From positions 69,238,354 to 69,302,353 of the forward strand of contig OY979717.1 in assembly GCA_963855995.1 (NCBI GenBank): 64,000 bases of DNA. Direction: 5' to 3'. The notes beneath the pieces are model-generated. The model had not been told where the DNA came from. It worked only from the letters and a program-made list of their open reading frames with translations, and ran no database searches. Position numbers and translations under genes: made by a program. This document shows, in pieces, positions 1 through 12,967 of the stretch (position 1 is its first letter; each line of letters opens with the position of its first letter). The stretch comes from Muricea muricata (taxonomy: Eukaryota; Cnidaria; Anthozoa; Malacalcyonacea; Plexauridae).

Positions 1-44
1 GGTTGTTCCACAGTTGTTGTACTACCAGTTTCATCCCATTGTGT
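1..44 (-). CDS. FAM117/GLCCI1-like, exon 3 (cut by window edge)
   Basis: Acceptor ATATTGCAG|ACACAATGG followed by open frame TQWDETGSTTTVEQ up to the edge. Phase 0 matches exon 2, and a TQ-x-W-x-E segment is what follows the conserved block in FAM117 proteins (TP-x-x-WAEE). The rest of the gene lies left of the window. Confidence 0.62.
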
Positions 45-2947
45 CTGCAATATGTTAAAATATCTCAAACTAAGCATGTAATTTACATAATTATACAGGG
101 CTAAAACAGATGTTTAATTGACATTTTTTGTTTGCAATCCAATTGGGTTACACCTTAACATTTGCTTACTTACATATGGACATAATCATTGCATTGTAAA
201 AAGCCAAATTAACCATGTTATTGGAATATTATTTTCATTGCTTGAGATAAACACACTTCCCAGGCACAGTACCCTGCCTATCATATGGTATACATATCGT
301 AGGTTTCGAATTTGGAAAAAAAAACAAAGGTAAGGCCAGTTTGCATAATACATAGGTTAAATATGCATTATACAATGCATGTTCATCAATTAAAAATTAT
401 CCGTTCATCATTTGTAACACTGATATAAGCACATTAGGGACCAGTCATAAAGTAAGGGGAGGGGGACAGGGAAAATCAAAGATATGGGGGTAATTGTTCA
501 AAGTTGGGTTAGTGCTAACCCTTCGTTGCTTTATGATTTAATGACTGCAAGACTACCATTAATCACAAGATTTGTTAAAGAATATTTTCAAGTTTATTAA
601 CAAGCTACTGGGAAATTGTATTTGAATTCAACATTAACCCAGTGTTAGCTAACAGACCCATGGTGCATGTTTTTTGTAGCCTACCCCTTACAGCCACACC
701 AGATGGATGTTATTCTGTGAAAAATACTGCCATATTGATCTGCAAGTTGCTTGGAGGAGTTCGCAATTGTTTGACAAGCTTCCAATGTTTACTACAACAT
801 TGAAATAGGTAAAACACAAAGCTGCAATATGTGTATATGTAACCAATTTAAGTATTTAGCAATTCTGAAAGCTATCTCACCTGTGCAGCACACAGAACAC
901 AAGTATGTTTACAATTGTGGATTGGGAATTCCTCAGAGCAACTTGTTGCAACATTGTATGCAATATTGCCAGGAAAAGAACACCTGGTAGACTGTAATAG
1001 CTTAACAGGGTTCAAATTAGAGTGGAAAATTCTGTTTGAAAATTTCCGTTTTCAATCTAAATAAAATTTCAGTTTTGAAAAGTGGAAACACAGCTTGCAA
1101 AACACAAAATTACACCAGTTTCATAATAATTTTGATATAATTTCTAATGCAATTCATAATCATATTCTTCATTTTGCTTACCCTTTTGATACACACTATC
1201 CATATCTCACATTGTAGTAAAACACATATGAAAGAGCGTTTAAAAATCAAAAATCACTAATTCAAACATTGCTTAATTAAATCGTAAAAATCATGACCCA
1301 CCCTTTCACAAAAACAAGAGAGGTGACTACTTTTCTATTGCCAGATAGTTTTCTCAATAATTACATATTGTCAGATTACAGAGGGAAACAGTAACAATGA
1401 ACATGTTTTTTTTAAATCAAGCCTCCTAAATCATATGCTGCCCAAGTCAAACTTTAATTTAATTGCAATGCAATATTCTACTCAAGAATACATGGTTCAG
1501 TCACTAGTATCATATGATTACTCGTGTACTAGAAAAATAAACACTGGTCAATCTAACTCACCATAAAATAAGAGTATATAAATTTATATCGAGCTGGATA
1601 TATTTCCTGTTCTTTAATTTATGACTGGTCCGGCCTTGTTGTTAAATTTTGATCTTGTGTTTATAATGCTGGCCAGCCAGATGAAAAAACAACACAAGAT
1701 CTTTTAATTGCCTGAACAAAATTTTACCTCCACCAAATGTTAGGCAGGCAATTTTGCTAACCCCAACTTGGGTGTTAACAGCATATTCACCTAACTACTT
1801 CTTGACAACTTCACAAATTACATAATCATAGACTTAAGTTAGGTCAGTAAAACATCTAGCTAGAGATACTTCACCATTACAGCAACAGGGAATGTGTCCA
1901 AAAAGACAAACACTGCTAATTTGACAAAAATGTGCATGATGTAACAGATGGGACTTCATATGGCAGTTGAGGAGCCACCCAAAAACTCTCAAGATCTCTT
2001 GAACTCGAAAATCGTATTAGCATTGAGGAAACATTGTGCAGACCTTCCAATAATGTAAATGTAGCTTTTTAACTGAGCCATGCAAAATTAATAAGATCTG
2101 TGTATTTATTGGAAAAGCTCAGTGTTTAATAGAAAAAATGTAAATTAATATATTTTCCTTTAAAGCTTTATAACTTTGAAGTAAAGATTATAACGATAGA
2201 CATCTTAGATCTGCCAATATGGTTTGAGCAAACTAGATACTACATTATAAAACGGATACTGAATAGAGGCGTTCCACGAAATAACCACAGCCTTTAAAGT
2301 TACAACACTTAAGAATAGATAATTTATTATACCTGAGTTTCTTTGCACTCCATTGCTGCGGGAAAATAACCCACTGGTGTTTCACCGCGAGGCCATTGAG
2401 AGCTCATATAACTTCCCGACAAAGCATCCAGCGATGAAGTTCTACGTATGACTTGTCCACCAGATTTTGGTCTTTCAACTAAGTTGGGTAAACCATAAGT
2501 TATAATTATGGACCTGTGTCTGTTCATAACTATAAATTGTACACTACAAGCTGGGCCCTGTCGAGAAAAGATGCCAACACTTCTTGTGGGACTTTATTTC
2601 AGGGAAAGTATACGAATTGAATCCCCTCAACCTTTCAATATAACGAAAAATGAAAAACTAACTCGAATACCTTTGGAACCAAATGATAATAAACTTGGTG
2701 AAGTTGGACTTCGACGATTCTCAGGTGAAGCTCGAATTTCGGGTGAACTTCTTCTTGTGGCTTTGAGAGGCCCTTCGTTGTGAACAGGCGACGAAGCTGG
2801 ACTTGGTCGTCTTAAAAATGTTCCTTTAGGAGGACTTGCGCTTCTTTTTGTACTCAACGAAAATGGCATTGTAGCCCTCATTGGTTGGGGTTTCGTCGAG
2901 CTGGATGGGGAAGCATTGCGTCTTCTCTGGGTGCTTTGTGAAGCCAT
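1..2947 (-). CDS. FAM117/GLCCI1-like protein gene, 5' part (3 exons seen, runs off left edge)
   Basis: Minus-strand gene. Exon 1 is 2947-2671, exon 2 is 2478-2333, exon 3 is 44-1 and continues outside the window. Phases agree: exon 1 ends phase 1 (AAAG|GTATTC), exon 2 starts with two bases (CTTAG|TT) and ends phase 0 (CAG|GTATAA), exon 3 starts phase 0 (TTGCAG|ACA). Exon 1 encodes a basic, Ser/Pro/Arg-rich disordered head (MASQSTQRRRNASPSS). Exon 2 encodes SSLDALSGSYMSSQWPR followed by MECKETQ, and exon 3 continues TQWDET. Vertebrate FAM117A/B and GLCCI1 carry a closely similar block (SSLDTITGPYLTGQWPR, then a CMKDKATQTP-like stretch). The start ATG at 2947-2945 sits in AACATGG, a good context, and is the first ATG of the exon. 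The molecular role of the family is poorly known; Ser-rich phosphosite clusters are expected from RRSSPE and RTSSLD. Family assignment is strong for exon 2 and moderate for the whole gene. Confidence 0.75.
45..2332 (-). other. Intron 2 of the FAM117-like gene
   Basis: AT-rich sequence with no open frame that I can support. It holds one decayed palindromic element around 489-662, listed separately. Confidence 0.55.
489..662. mobile_element. Decayed MITE with TTGTTCAAA...GGGTTAG ends
   Basis: The left part reads TTGTTCAAAGTTGGGTTAG and the right part holds the inverse TTAACCCAGTGTTAGC. The same terminal theme appears at 28269-28500 and 45093-45228 and, more divergently, 22174-22423, so this is a small dispersed inverted-repeat family. 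No target-site duplication could be assigned. Confidence 0.5.
2333..2478 (-). CDS. FAM117/GLCCI1-like, coding exon 2 (conserved block)
   Basis: 146 bases from the acceptor AACTTAG|TT to the donor CTCAG|GTATAA. It carries the diagnostic block SSLDALSGSYMSSQWPR and the MECKETQ segment. Upstream AGs (for example CACAG|GTCC) exist but do not fit the phase of exon 1. Intron 1 is 192 bases. Confidence 0.8.
2671..2947 (-). CDS. FAM117/GLCCI1-like, coding exon 1
   Basis: 277 coding bases from the ATG at 2947 to the donor AAAG|GTATTC, ending phase 1. It encodes about 92 residues rich in Ser, Pro and Arg with several SP/RRSSP sites and no folded-domain signature. Without splicing, the frame continues into a low-complexity SFSFFVILKG tail before a stop. 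Confidence 0.72.
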
Positions 2948-3200
2948 GTTGTTCCACGACAAATCTGCCAGAATACGTTATATTAACCTCGACAGTACAC
3001 ACACGAATAAATTATCACTAGCCAAAAACACAGTGTCGCTATGAATAAGAAGAAAGAGACGTCTGCTACAAAATACTACGGACAAAAAATACTATGGCTG
3101 GACAGTGCGATATAATTATCTGCTTCCTATTTACGGTACTTGGCCTCGTATTACGCGCACACTGACCAAAAATTGAGGCATTTGATTGGTTGTTTTGTAG
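2948..3200 (-). promoter_or_regulatory. Probable 5'UTR and promoter of the FAM117-like gene
   Basis: This stretch lies directly upstream of the first coding exon, is locally richer in CpG (TTACGCGCACAC near 3152) and has a CCAAT-type box read on the minus strand (TTGATTGGTTG at about 3182). The transcription start is not visible. Placement is inferred from position. Confidence 0.35.
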
Positions 3201-6200
3201 TCATAATTTTATGCCACCTGAGGAGATTTTTTAAGTTCATCATGTTTCGGCAAATTCTTTTCGATTCTTTACCATTAATGTGCACAAGATAATAATACGT
3301 TAAACGAAATGAGTGTGGTTTGTCGAAGTGTATAATTTTCTTTGCAGACGTGAAAATTAAAGAAAGTTACTTCTCGTCTCTGAAACTGTTGATAATACAA
3401 CTGTCGTTTTCCAGTCGTTTCCTAATATTTGTTTTTGCAATAAATGAGCTACCGGTTATTATTCATTAACCTGAGTGAAGTACAGCTCTGCTGTAGACTC
3501 TTCTCACAGCAATTGGTTGATCATGGCAAAATGATAAATATCCAATCTAGTCTCAAAACAACGGGTTTCAAAGTCGTTATCTGTCAGAAATGCTATTTAT
3601 CTATTCAAATGAAATTCACTTCGTGTTTTATAAAATGACTTTCATTGTAATTTGTTAATTTCGCAGTCATTTCCGGTATATGTCAGAAATGCTATTTATC
3701 TATCCAAATGAAATACACTTCGTTTTTTATAAAATGACTGTCATTGTAAATTTGTTAATTTGCCTTTTGTTGTTTATTTGTTCTATGCACGAGCTAACCT
3801 CGAAGGCAAGTAAGCGACGCATGATAATTACTGCCAAAATTTCCATATGCGAAGTGCGAGCACACGAAATCATAATCTATAGACCAAGAGACTACAGTAA
3901 CACACGAGGTCGTTTCCGAGCGTTTTTACAACAGTCAAAATGAAAAGATATGAACTACAAAAATTCTCATTGCATGAAGTTTTTGCCCTTAGACGAGGTT
4001 TGTGCTGGTTTTCAGCAAATTATATCAACAAGTCGGGAGATTTTTGAAATAACTCGGGAATGAAAACGCTGGGAAACAATACCATGTGCACGTAGCCTGA
4101 GTTTCAACCAAGGTCAATCTTCAGGTGGTCGACCATCTCAATTTAGTTTCCGTATTTGATATTTCTATGTGTCTCGAAAAGCTAATAAAAAGGCTAAGCT
4201 CAAAATCAATGAAAGTATAATTCAATCCATATCCCAATTTTGCATCGTGTTTTTTCTACTTTTATGGCAAACAGATTGTTGTCAGATCAGTCTGAGGATA
4301 TCATTTACATATAAGTGTTACTCAAAATACCTCGACTGATATGCTAAAAAAATTAATACTAAGTATACACATGTGAATGCGATTATGCAGTCCGGTGTTC
4401 ATACTTCGGAAATTGCACGTAAATACATGATGATGCATAACGTTGTATAGTGTTGCAGTAAGAGTATACGAGATGCTTAAACAATGACATGATCCAAACA
4501 AGTACAAGACCAATTGATTTACATGTGAGTGGCAATGTATGATGAAGTAGAAATCAGCAGTAAAAGTAGAAACGCGCAACGGCTCAACCTGAACTAAATC
4601 ACTTGCTTTACTTCTAGCTGGAATAAGACCGTTCGACTGGGTGATATAACTCTGACAAAATCTTTGAAGAATGAAGTGTCATTGAGGCCTAATAACATGT
4701 AAAATAAGGATAGAACCCACGACACCAGAATAGGAATAAACGGCAGGGCAACTTGTGTCCCCACGCATGTGGCACCGCACGTTCATTCAGTATAGGTTCT
4801 GACCAGTCAATTGCATTTTCTGACAAATAAAAACACTGGACTAGTTTATTCTGGCCAGTAAACTGGATAAAAATAGGGGGCATGTTGCACTACTGAGTAG
4901 CCCCACTGTTCATACTGTGCACACGATGCCCGAGAACTAGGAACTTATCTTACAAGTACGGCCATGAGGTCTCCTAGGGTTTGTGGGGGAAACCAAACGC
5001 TGGACATTTTCCAATGGTAACACTACTGGAACAAACCAAAATAGTTGTGGAGCAAGAAATATAGGGGGGATGGGGTTGAGGGAACACATTTAGTGCACAC
5101 TCATGATCTATTTAAAAATCAGCTAGAGTTGCCTTTTCATTTTTGGCAATCACCAGAAGAACCTAATTCTGAACCCTAATCATACTAATTCGTATTTCGT
5201 GAATGCGTGAAGTGCATGTGTGTCGACCACAATCAGATTAAGAATGAGCTAGCTCGACTTATTAAGATGGACTGCTTGAGATTTCCATACGAAACCAGTG
5301 ATAGTTGACAGAAGGTTGAGACTGACGTTCGGGTAACTGCAGCAAATCTAAGGACTCGGCTAAATATTTAAAATAATTTCAATCTTCAGTTAAAAATACG
5401 TTTAGCTACGCTTGAAAATAACTTTTATAATATAATGCTTACAAAAAAACTCGATTGTTATATCAGTAACAATCAATATATTGTACAGTGAACTGAGTAT
5501 TAGTTCCTTTGCAAAAACTTTAAATTGATTTGGAAATCATTAAATTTATTTATTATATAAACGAAGTGAATTTTGATTAGTTGAGACATATCAGGATATT
5601 CATATCTCAACAAAGGTAATTTTTTAGAAATAAAAGCATGCAATGATTTAACACTTATTTTTAATGATTAGTATATTAATTACCATGCATGCAGTAATGA
5701 AGAAAGTTTAACTGAAAAACTAAAATCATTTAGTACAGTCACGCCTGTTATCAGAGCATTCTGATATAGTATTAATATTAGTATAGTCCCATGCACGAAT
5801 TGCACAGACTGTTGTCCGATAAAATTGTATTGAAGTTCTCAAATATAAAATATAACTTGGTGTTTTTTACGTGGTTTATTCAATAAACCATTTGAAAGAA
5901 TTAAACGCAATAATAATACAATAATCTTGTATTTGCGAGGAGGAGGAGAGAAAGGATTACGACAACAGGGAAGAAAGTTCATGCAGCTCAAACCATGACC
6001 TCATCTTATCTATATAAAAAGCTAAACTGCAAGCGTTCTTATTTAAAATGGTTATTTTATACCATAATCAGAGTTCATTCTGCATTCTCATTGGTTGAAA
6101 GCTGTCTCATCATAATACACACGCACAGTTGACCTCCTCCGATGGCGTGTTGTACCTGAACCACTTGAACAAAATGTTTTCGCAGACTTTTTTTTCGCAG

Positions 6201-6566
6201 ACGATATACAACCAGCATGTCTCTTCCAGGCAGTGTAACTATTATGTGGCATGAGGTGCCAAGCAAGAATTGGCCTCTTCAGTAATGTAAGACAATGTTA
6301 AGGACGAGGCTAAAACATAGCGTTTCCCTCTGTTGTAAGACAGTCGGGGAGAAGCACGATATACAATAGAGATCAGTAGGCATTCAGTGTGGCTCGTATC
6401 ACAGAAATCGTACCTATGTAACAAGCGCTGTGATTTACACATTTCTAGTCCATTTAGTCTCTACGAATGATTATGTGTGTTGGCAATTTTTGTCCTATCA
6501 AATTCTGATCATATGCGAATAGATAAGTAAAAATTAGCACACTTGTCCTGTATGTCAGCATCTCTA
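3201..6566. other. Gene-free AT-rich stretch
   Basis: Apart from a tandem duplication at 3582-3763, I see no exon with matching splice sites, no recognisable domain and no clear transposon ends. The short open frames look like chance. Confidence 0.5.
3582..3763. repeat. Tandem duplication, about 82 bp, offset 99 bp
   Basis: The block beginning TGTCAGAAATGCTATTTATC occurs at 3582 and again at 3681. The two copies differ at only a few positions over about 80 bases (for example TTCACTTCGTG versus TACACTTCGTT), which indicates a fairly recent local duplication. Confidence 0.85.
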
Positions 6567-6574
6567 AATTTAAT

Positions 6575-7418
6575 CATAGGCGTACGGACTTGTAAATTTT
6601 AGGGGGGCGGACGTCAGTCTGCCCGACGAGCGCCGATGGCGCGAGCATTTTTCGGGGGGTCCAGGGGTTCCCCCCGGAAAATTTTGAAAACTAATCTTGC
6701 GTTGCGGGGTGAGATTTTGTGCATGAAGAGGGTGAGGAATTTTGTCCCGTTTATTATATTAGCTTATAAATATTGTCAAAAGAAATGTGAGGCACGGTGG
6801 CTTCGATGGCCAAAAACATCAATAATTCTGTCCATGTCAATTTCAAGAGTTCTATTAGTAGTATGCTCGTTCCATGCAAAGAAAAGAAATACGCTACTTG
6901 GACGTTCTTGACCCATTGTGGAACGAAGGTACGTCTTCACTCTTGGCAACCCACTGAAAAATCTCTCTGCCGAACATGACGTAGCTGGGATGGTTGCCAA
7001 GATAGAACTTGCTTTGTAGAAGACTGGCAGGACAGTATGAAGTCCGTTTTCAAGTGAAACAGGGTTATCAGACAAAAAGTTTCGGAATATCTGCACCAAC
7101 ATTGAACAATGTTTGACGGAAAAGCATGTTTATTTTAACGCGATGACATCGGAAAAGAATTTTTGTCACCTTTACGCATGCATATTATTCATCTAGCCAT
7201 GTTCGAATATTTATTAATATTTCACGATTTTTCTGTTCATAATATTTGTTAGATGCATGAAAGAACAAATTGATTTTAGGCAAACAGGAAGATTGCTCGA
7301 TTGCCCGACGCTCAAGTTCAAAAATTGCCCGACTAATTAATATTTCAGATTAAACTGGGGGGGAGGGGCTGCAGCCCCCCAGCCCCCCCCCCCCCTCCCC
7401 CCGCCTCGTACGCCTATG
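6575..7418 (-). mobile_element. Deleted hAT DNA transposon with 8-bp target duplication
   Basis: The element is bounded by inverted ends CATAGGCGTACG and CGTACGCCTATG and flanked on both sides by AATTTAAT (6567-6574 and 7419-7426), the 8-bp target duplication typical of hAT elements. A remnant of the transposase C-terminal dimerisation domain reads on the minus strand. At 844 bp it is far shorter than an autonomous hAT, so it is an internally deleted copy. Next to the ends are G- and C-homopolymer tracts. Confidence 0.85.
6776..7102 (-). pseudogene. hAT transposase C-terminal (dimerisation) remnant
   Basis: The frame contains ATIPATSCSAERFFSGLPRV followed by KTYLRSTMGQERPSS, matching the hATC dimerisation signature (SxxxERxFSxLxxIKTxLRSxMxxxRLxxL). 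The frame then drifts into unrelated sequence, and the RNase-H-like catalytic core is absent, so this copy cannot encode an active transposase. Confidence 0.85.
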
Positions 7419-7667
7419 AATTTAATGGCGATAAATAACGGACTGCTGCTAATTGTTACAAACTTCTGTATGTCTTTGAAGTTTGAAACACAATGAAAAG
7501 GAGCCGCAATAATGATGTACCAGACAAGAGAATCTACAAAATTTATATCTTTTACGAGAAAACCAAGACGACCTCTAATATAGTTTGAAAGTCAAAATGA
7601 ATTCTTATTCAAAAATACTTATGCGCATGTTTTAATTTAGATAATGCTCTAGCTATGTAGCTGCATT

Positions 7668-7746
7668 CATTCGGCAACTCAGTTCAGTTCACTACAAGCA
7701 TCAACCCTACATTCGGCAACTCAGTTCAGTTCACTACAAGCATCAA
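7668..7746. repeat. 37-bp direct repeat, two identical copies
   Basis: CATTCGGCAACTCAGTTCAG plus 17 further bases occurs at 7668-7704 and 7710-7746, separated by 5 bases (period 42). The copies are identical. Confidence 0.9.
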
Positions 7747-9059
7747 ACAGCGAAATATGACAGTAGTAAACGCTAGATAAACTATTACAAGTTCTTATTC
7801 ATAAACACGTATAGTGTTTCAATAGCGCGCACTTGAGTGTCTCATGTTTACTATCTAAGCGAAATAACAGCCGTTTTGGCACTGATTAATTCCTGATTTG
7901 ACAGTAAATTCTCCTTAATTTAGTTTACGAAGACTTCCGCTGTGTCACCAGGCAAAAACCACTCAGGCGCGCAGTTACAACAAATAATTTCATTGATGAG
8001 TTTTGCCATGCGGTTTGAAGTGCGGGCTCAGGCAGTAGCGTGAACTGTCTCGCTTGCAATGTAGCAACAACTGATTATTCCTTCTATTTTTTAGCAATTC
8101 ACAATAAATTGCTGTTATGTCATGTATTCGGTGATGTCATTCAGTGATGATTTTACTTGAAAGCATCAATTAAATTAAAAATTATAACATGGAAATAAAA
8201 TGATGTTAAATTACGCCCCATGCAGCAATAAGTGTATAGTCAATATTTTTCTCTCAATATCATTAAATTTAAAGTTTTCGATCATTAGTTTCAATTAATC
8301 TTTGTACATATCTTAAAATAGCAAAGTTGTTGCGTGAGCGCTAAACTCAAACGCTAACTAGTAGCAATTGCAATTTGGGTATCTGCATGAATTTTGGAAA
8401 GTATTGACAGCCATGCATACATGAGAAAGGTCTTGAAAAACTCTAACCCCAACCCCAATATTGACCACAACAATACTTACAAATGAACTGAATGTCTCAT
8501 ACGTCGCATTTCAGTCGCGTCGAATGTAATTTAAACAATAGAAAACGAGGTTAGCCACTTTAGGCAAACCCGAAAAAACTCACAAAGCTTTGTATTATAA
8601 CAAATTTGGAGAAATTTATAAGCAGACGATAGATCGGTAAAATTCATATCATACTATCTCTATTGCTTCTATGTTACGCTATCTGCTGATGATTCTTCAT
8701 AGTTACTCGCCCTCCAATTTTTTGAACCACTTATAGAATCTATACAAACTCCCAACTCATCCCCTTTGACCTTTAGCGGTGCAACTGATGCATACATACA
8801 GGGAGGATGCTAGTACACGGGTCTTCATTGCTGCTTCACTTGGCCCACAGCCCTCAGCAACCCAGAATAAAGTGCTTACGCGAGTAGCAAGTGGTTTCTC
8901 GCGGGAGAGTTTCAGATGGATAAAATGATAGACTACGATATGGGACGTAAATGTGCCGACGGCGGTCAAAGCAATTGTAAACCTCGTGTAGAGTCGCATG
9001 ACCTTGGTACTTTTGCGGGAGGAGGTATATAAAAAGTCAAATTCCTACTCTCTTAATTC

Positions 9060-9290
9060 AAACGATTGAAAATTCAGTCTAACGGATCTAATTTTCAATC
9101 TTTTTGGGATTGTTTTTACGTATCATACGTTTTCTATTGAAAAGTAATCTAATTGAGTGACATACAGTATTTCAATCGATTGGAACACGGAAAGAGTTTC
9201 TCTCAATCTATATTCAATCTAGTAGATTAAAAAATAGTCTATCAGATTGAATATTCTTCAAACTTTTGAAAGATTGAAAAAAATACCTAA
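9060..9290. repeat. Cluster of TTCAATC/GATTGAA motifs
   Basis: About eight copies of TTCAATC or its complement, or one-base variants, lie within some 230 bases in both orientations (for example TCTCAATCTATATTCAATCT near 9202 and AGATTGAATATTC near 9244). It is not a simple tandem array and I cannot name a family. Confidence 0.55.
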
Positions 9291-9414
9291 AACTAATCTT
9301 TTAGAGCATCAAAGAGCATTTAGGAGGTTTATACATGTCTTTTGTGCTTTTATGCTGTTCCTTTGGCTTTGCTGTCTCAATACTTTGTAACGTTAACAAA
9401 TTTTTCTTAACTTT

Positions 9415-9497
9415 ATACCTCCTGCAAATCTTCCTGAACCATAAAGCCCACGCACTCAGGAAACTGGTGATGGTTCAGGGAGTTTTGCAGGAGGTAT
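9415..9497. repeat. Hairpin palindrome, 28-bp arms
   Basis: The left arm starts ATACCTCCTGCAAA and the right arm ends TTTTGCAGGAGGTAT. The arms match over 28 bases with three mismatches around a loop of about 27 bases. It may be a solo foldback or MITE core. Confidence 0.75.
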
Positions 9498-12400
9498 CAA
9501 GTAAATGAGTGGGATTTATTTCGCGGCATAAAATACACAGGCATATAGTACACAATGCGTTCTAAATAGGGCAAGGAAACAAATTAATTACTGTGGTACC
9601 TAAATTACTATCCATTTATCTATCTTGCATTGCCACTCGTTGACATCTTGTCAAAAACTCGGCTGCAACTATGTAGCTCTACGGCTAGGCACATTGTGCT
9701 TTTATTAATTAGCTCATTCCGAAGCTACTCAGTATGTTTGACAGCAATCTCAGTTGACGGTGACGGAAATTCACTTTCTCCTGTGTTGGATCTCTGGTGT
9801 TGGATGTATGTATGACGATATTTAACGGAGATATTTTTCAACGCAGCACGCCGGCCCACACGGTATGTTCGGTTAAGCAGCTCCTGATATCCGCTGCTGA
9901 ACTAGTGACACTGCCTTTTGACCTAAATTCTTACAGACACTAAACCACGATTTTGTGTCAATTACGTGTACATATTTGACTGCATGCATGTCACTGTACA
10001 TAACAGACTTTTGCCAACTTACCATGCATATCAGACATAACATCACAATGAAACAGAATGTATGTGAAACGTATGCGAAACGTAGAAGAAATACATCTAT
10101 TAACATGATTTCTTATAGTTATACTCCGCATGTTGCAGTGAATCAGCTGAAAAGATTAGCGTTTTCGAATTAGCTATAAGTCATAGTTTCTAGGTATTTT
10201 ATGAAGATTGGCCATTTGAAGATCGGCCTTTGGCGTAAGACGCGCTAATAACTATGCACAGCCATAGGGGGATGAGTTTGAAACAGCGGAATCGCTTATA
10301 TTATTTCTGTCCTTTCTTCCCATCATATAATTTTGAAGTGCTGTACTGAATAAGCTATGAAAGCTTAGGAACAATAACACTATCGCTGAGCACATCGACT
10401 CAAGTAGAACGAATAAAGGACGGCAAACAAGTCGGTATCATAAACAACCATTAATTTTAGGGTCATTTCCACTCTTCTCTAGCTCGTTGCTCCGCCTCTA
10501 GACGGCCTTCTCCAAAGGCGTACTGATGGTATTGGGGGTGACACCCCATTTTTGTGAGATTAGTCGTTAAAACAACGGTAAAACAAAAAAAAGATTGGTA
10601 AAACGCGTTTAGTCGGTAATTTATTTGAAAATGTTCGGCAAATTGACCAATAAATCAATTCGTCGGTGAAATGTGGGGTCTACATGTCATGTAAACAGCC
10701 CGCCCTTAAAGTAGTGACGTCGGCACACACCTGGCTTTCTCCGTTTCCTTATCCCAACAGTTACATTTTCAGTAGAATTCCAAGAGTTTGATTTAAGAAT
10801 AGAAAACTCTCAAGAATACCTTATATTTATAGTGAGTTAAATATCAGTGAAACTTGTAATGCATGGTCATGCGTCGTTACACGAAGACTATGTCGATGAT
10901 CTTGTCTTTTGAATGAAGGGTTAAACAGATTAGTCACGTCGTCTAGTCTGGTACGTAGGAAGAAACAAAAGCACTTTGCCACATGCTCGCTTTATTCTTT
11001 CACAATTCGTGTTCTTTGACCCTGATCAATGTCACACGCTGAACAGCATGCATAACAATTGCAAGCAAGGATTTCACTAACACAAAGGATATGCTTCGGG
11101 GAAAACTTCGATCAAATACAAAATGTATTTCAAAAACATATTCCAATTTTGAATCTCTATATAATAACAGGCCATGCATGAATACTGAGACTACTATACT
11201 GCTGACTCTGCAATTACGTGAATGGACAAAATGTTTTATTTTACATTTAAAAAACTTTTGAGCGTCTTACCCACAAATAATATCCCTTACCAAGTTCCCA
11301 AAACGTCTCCTCGGTATTGTCCTACAAGATATTGCTCAGTAACAATCACTGTAGAGAAAAAGAAGTGACTGAGGAATTCAAAGTTGTTTAAACACATGAC
11401 ATGTGCTAGTTATTGAGGTGAACAAACAACAAGGAGAGCCGAAAACGACGGCGTAAACTGGTACCAGTTTTGATTGATAACCTGTCTACAACTGCAATAT
11501 CGGGCATGCCACTTTAAAGTATATTCCTACGTATTTCCTCCCCAGTATTGTACAAATAATATTATTGGAAATTTCTTGTTTATTGAATATGTATAAGAAA
11601 TGCCAGTTAGCTAACTATGGGCAACCGCAAGCTAGCTCTCTCAAGGACGCTTGCTCACCCAGGAACACTAACTCGCCATATCATATTTCTGTCGAGTACA
11701 GTGCTTTACTGAGACTTAGTAATTCTATTTAGCTATATTATATTATATAAAATTAATATATTGTTGGGAGCATTAGACTCTATAAAAATTATTTCTTCTT
11801 TCTTACTCTGATTATGACTCACGATAATAAATTTGCAAGTTCTTTATTTGTACGGTGTAATTTTCCATGAGTAAGATCCATATACCGTTTTTTTTAAAGT
11901 ATGAGAATAATATTTGCATTCTAATTGAAATTACTTGCAAATGAAGGTAATACAATAAATGAAATAACATGTTAATAACAATTTTAAGCAAACTATGTCA
12001 TTTATTCGTCATCGTGCCTTCGATGTCGGATTTGTATGATGAAGTATGCCTGTCAAATGTTGGGATCCTGCGCTACCTGCAAGTGCCTCAAGCTAACTGA
12101 GATCCTACAACCCACAAGTTACAACTAACAAGTGTTGTGCGCTTTGACTAATTCAATTATGCCAAGTAGGCAAGTTTGAAAAGGGCTAACTGCAATTTCG
12201 TTTGGCTACCTGCAACCCCTCCTCCCCCCCCCCCCCCAAGAAAAAAATATACAGGCATGCGATGAAGTGAAACCAATATTTTTGAGTCATAGCGTACAAA
12301 CAGTTTTATTTAACTTTTTGTTTGTTTTAACAACGTAATTGCCGCGTAATCTCGGTTTTGGGATATGTTGACTGCATGCCTTTGTAAAAGCATATTTCTC

Positions 12401-12967
12401 TTTGATCATGAGCCTTCGATCTTGTTTTTGTTCGTATATTTCTTCGATAACAGATCTGTCTTTCAATAGTTTTTTTTCAGCCACATGATTGTGGGCGAGG
12501 GTTACGGATCAAGGATGTACAACACAGATCATCCTTCACTGCATCAGGAAAAATAAGAAAAATATTCCAGAAAACATGCATATATCGCTGTGCTAGATTA
12601 TTACAGTAAGAATAATACCAGGAAGAGATAGTAAAATTAAAGTAGCGATTAGAATTGCAATACATTATATTAGTGTACACAACATTTGGTATATGGCACA
12701 ACTTTAAAATTAATGACAACATGGTTTTTTGATAAATTTTTCTATATTCTTTACGATAGAGAGTAAAACGGAGTTTTATAATCCTGTGGTTGATTGGATG
12801 TTGGCATGAATCACCTAATTGATCGGATGTCAATATATATCTGTCAGATTTTAGGGTAAAGGAATTCTTATTTCTTCTTACCTATCAAAGTAAAATTATG
12901 TGCATTGCTGTGAACATGCAGTACCTCTAAAGTTTATGTTAACTACAGTAAGTATAATAATATTACT
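9498..12967. other. Gene-free stretch downstream of the 13-15 kb gene
   Basis: No exon could be supported. A minus-strand frame at 12287-12484 (containing KKLLKDRSVIEEIYEQKQD) looks protein-like but has no in-frame ATG at its start and no AG acceptor in the short open stretch before it. A C-homopolymer run lies near 12225. The interval may include the 3'UTR of the minus-strand gene ending at 12968. Confidence 0.4.
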
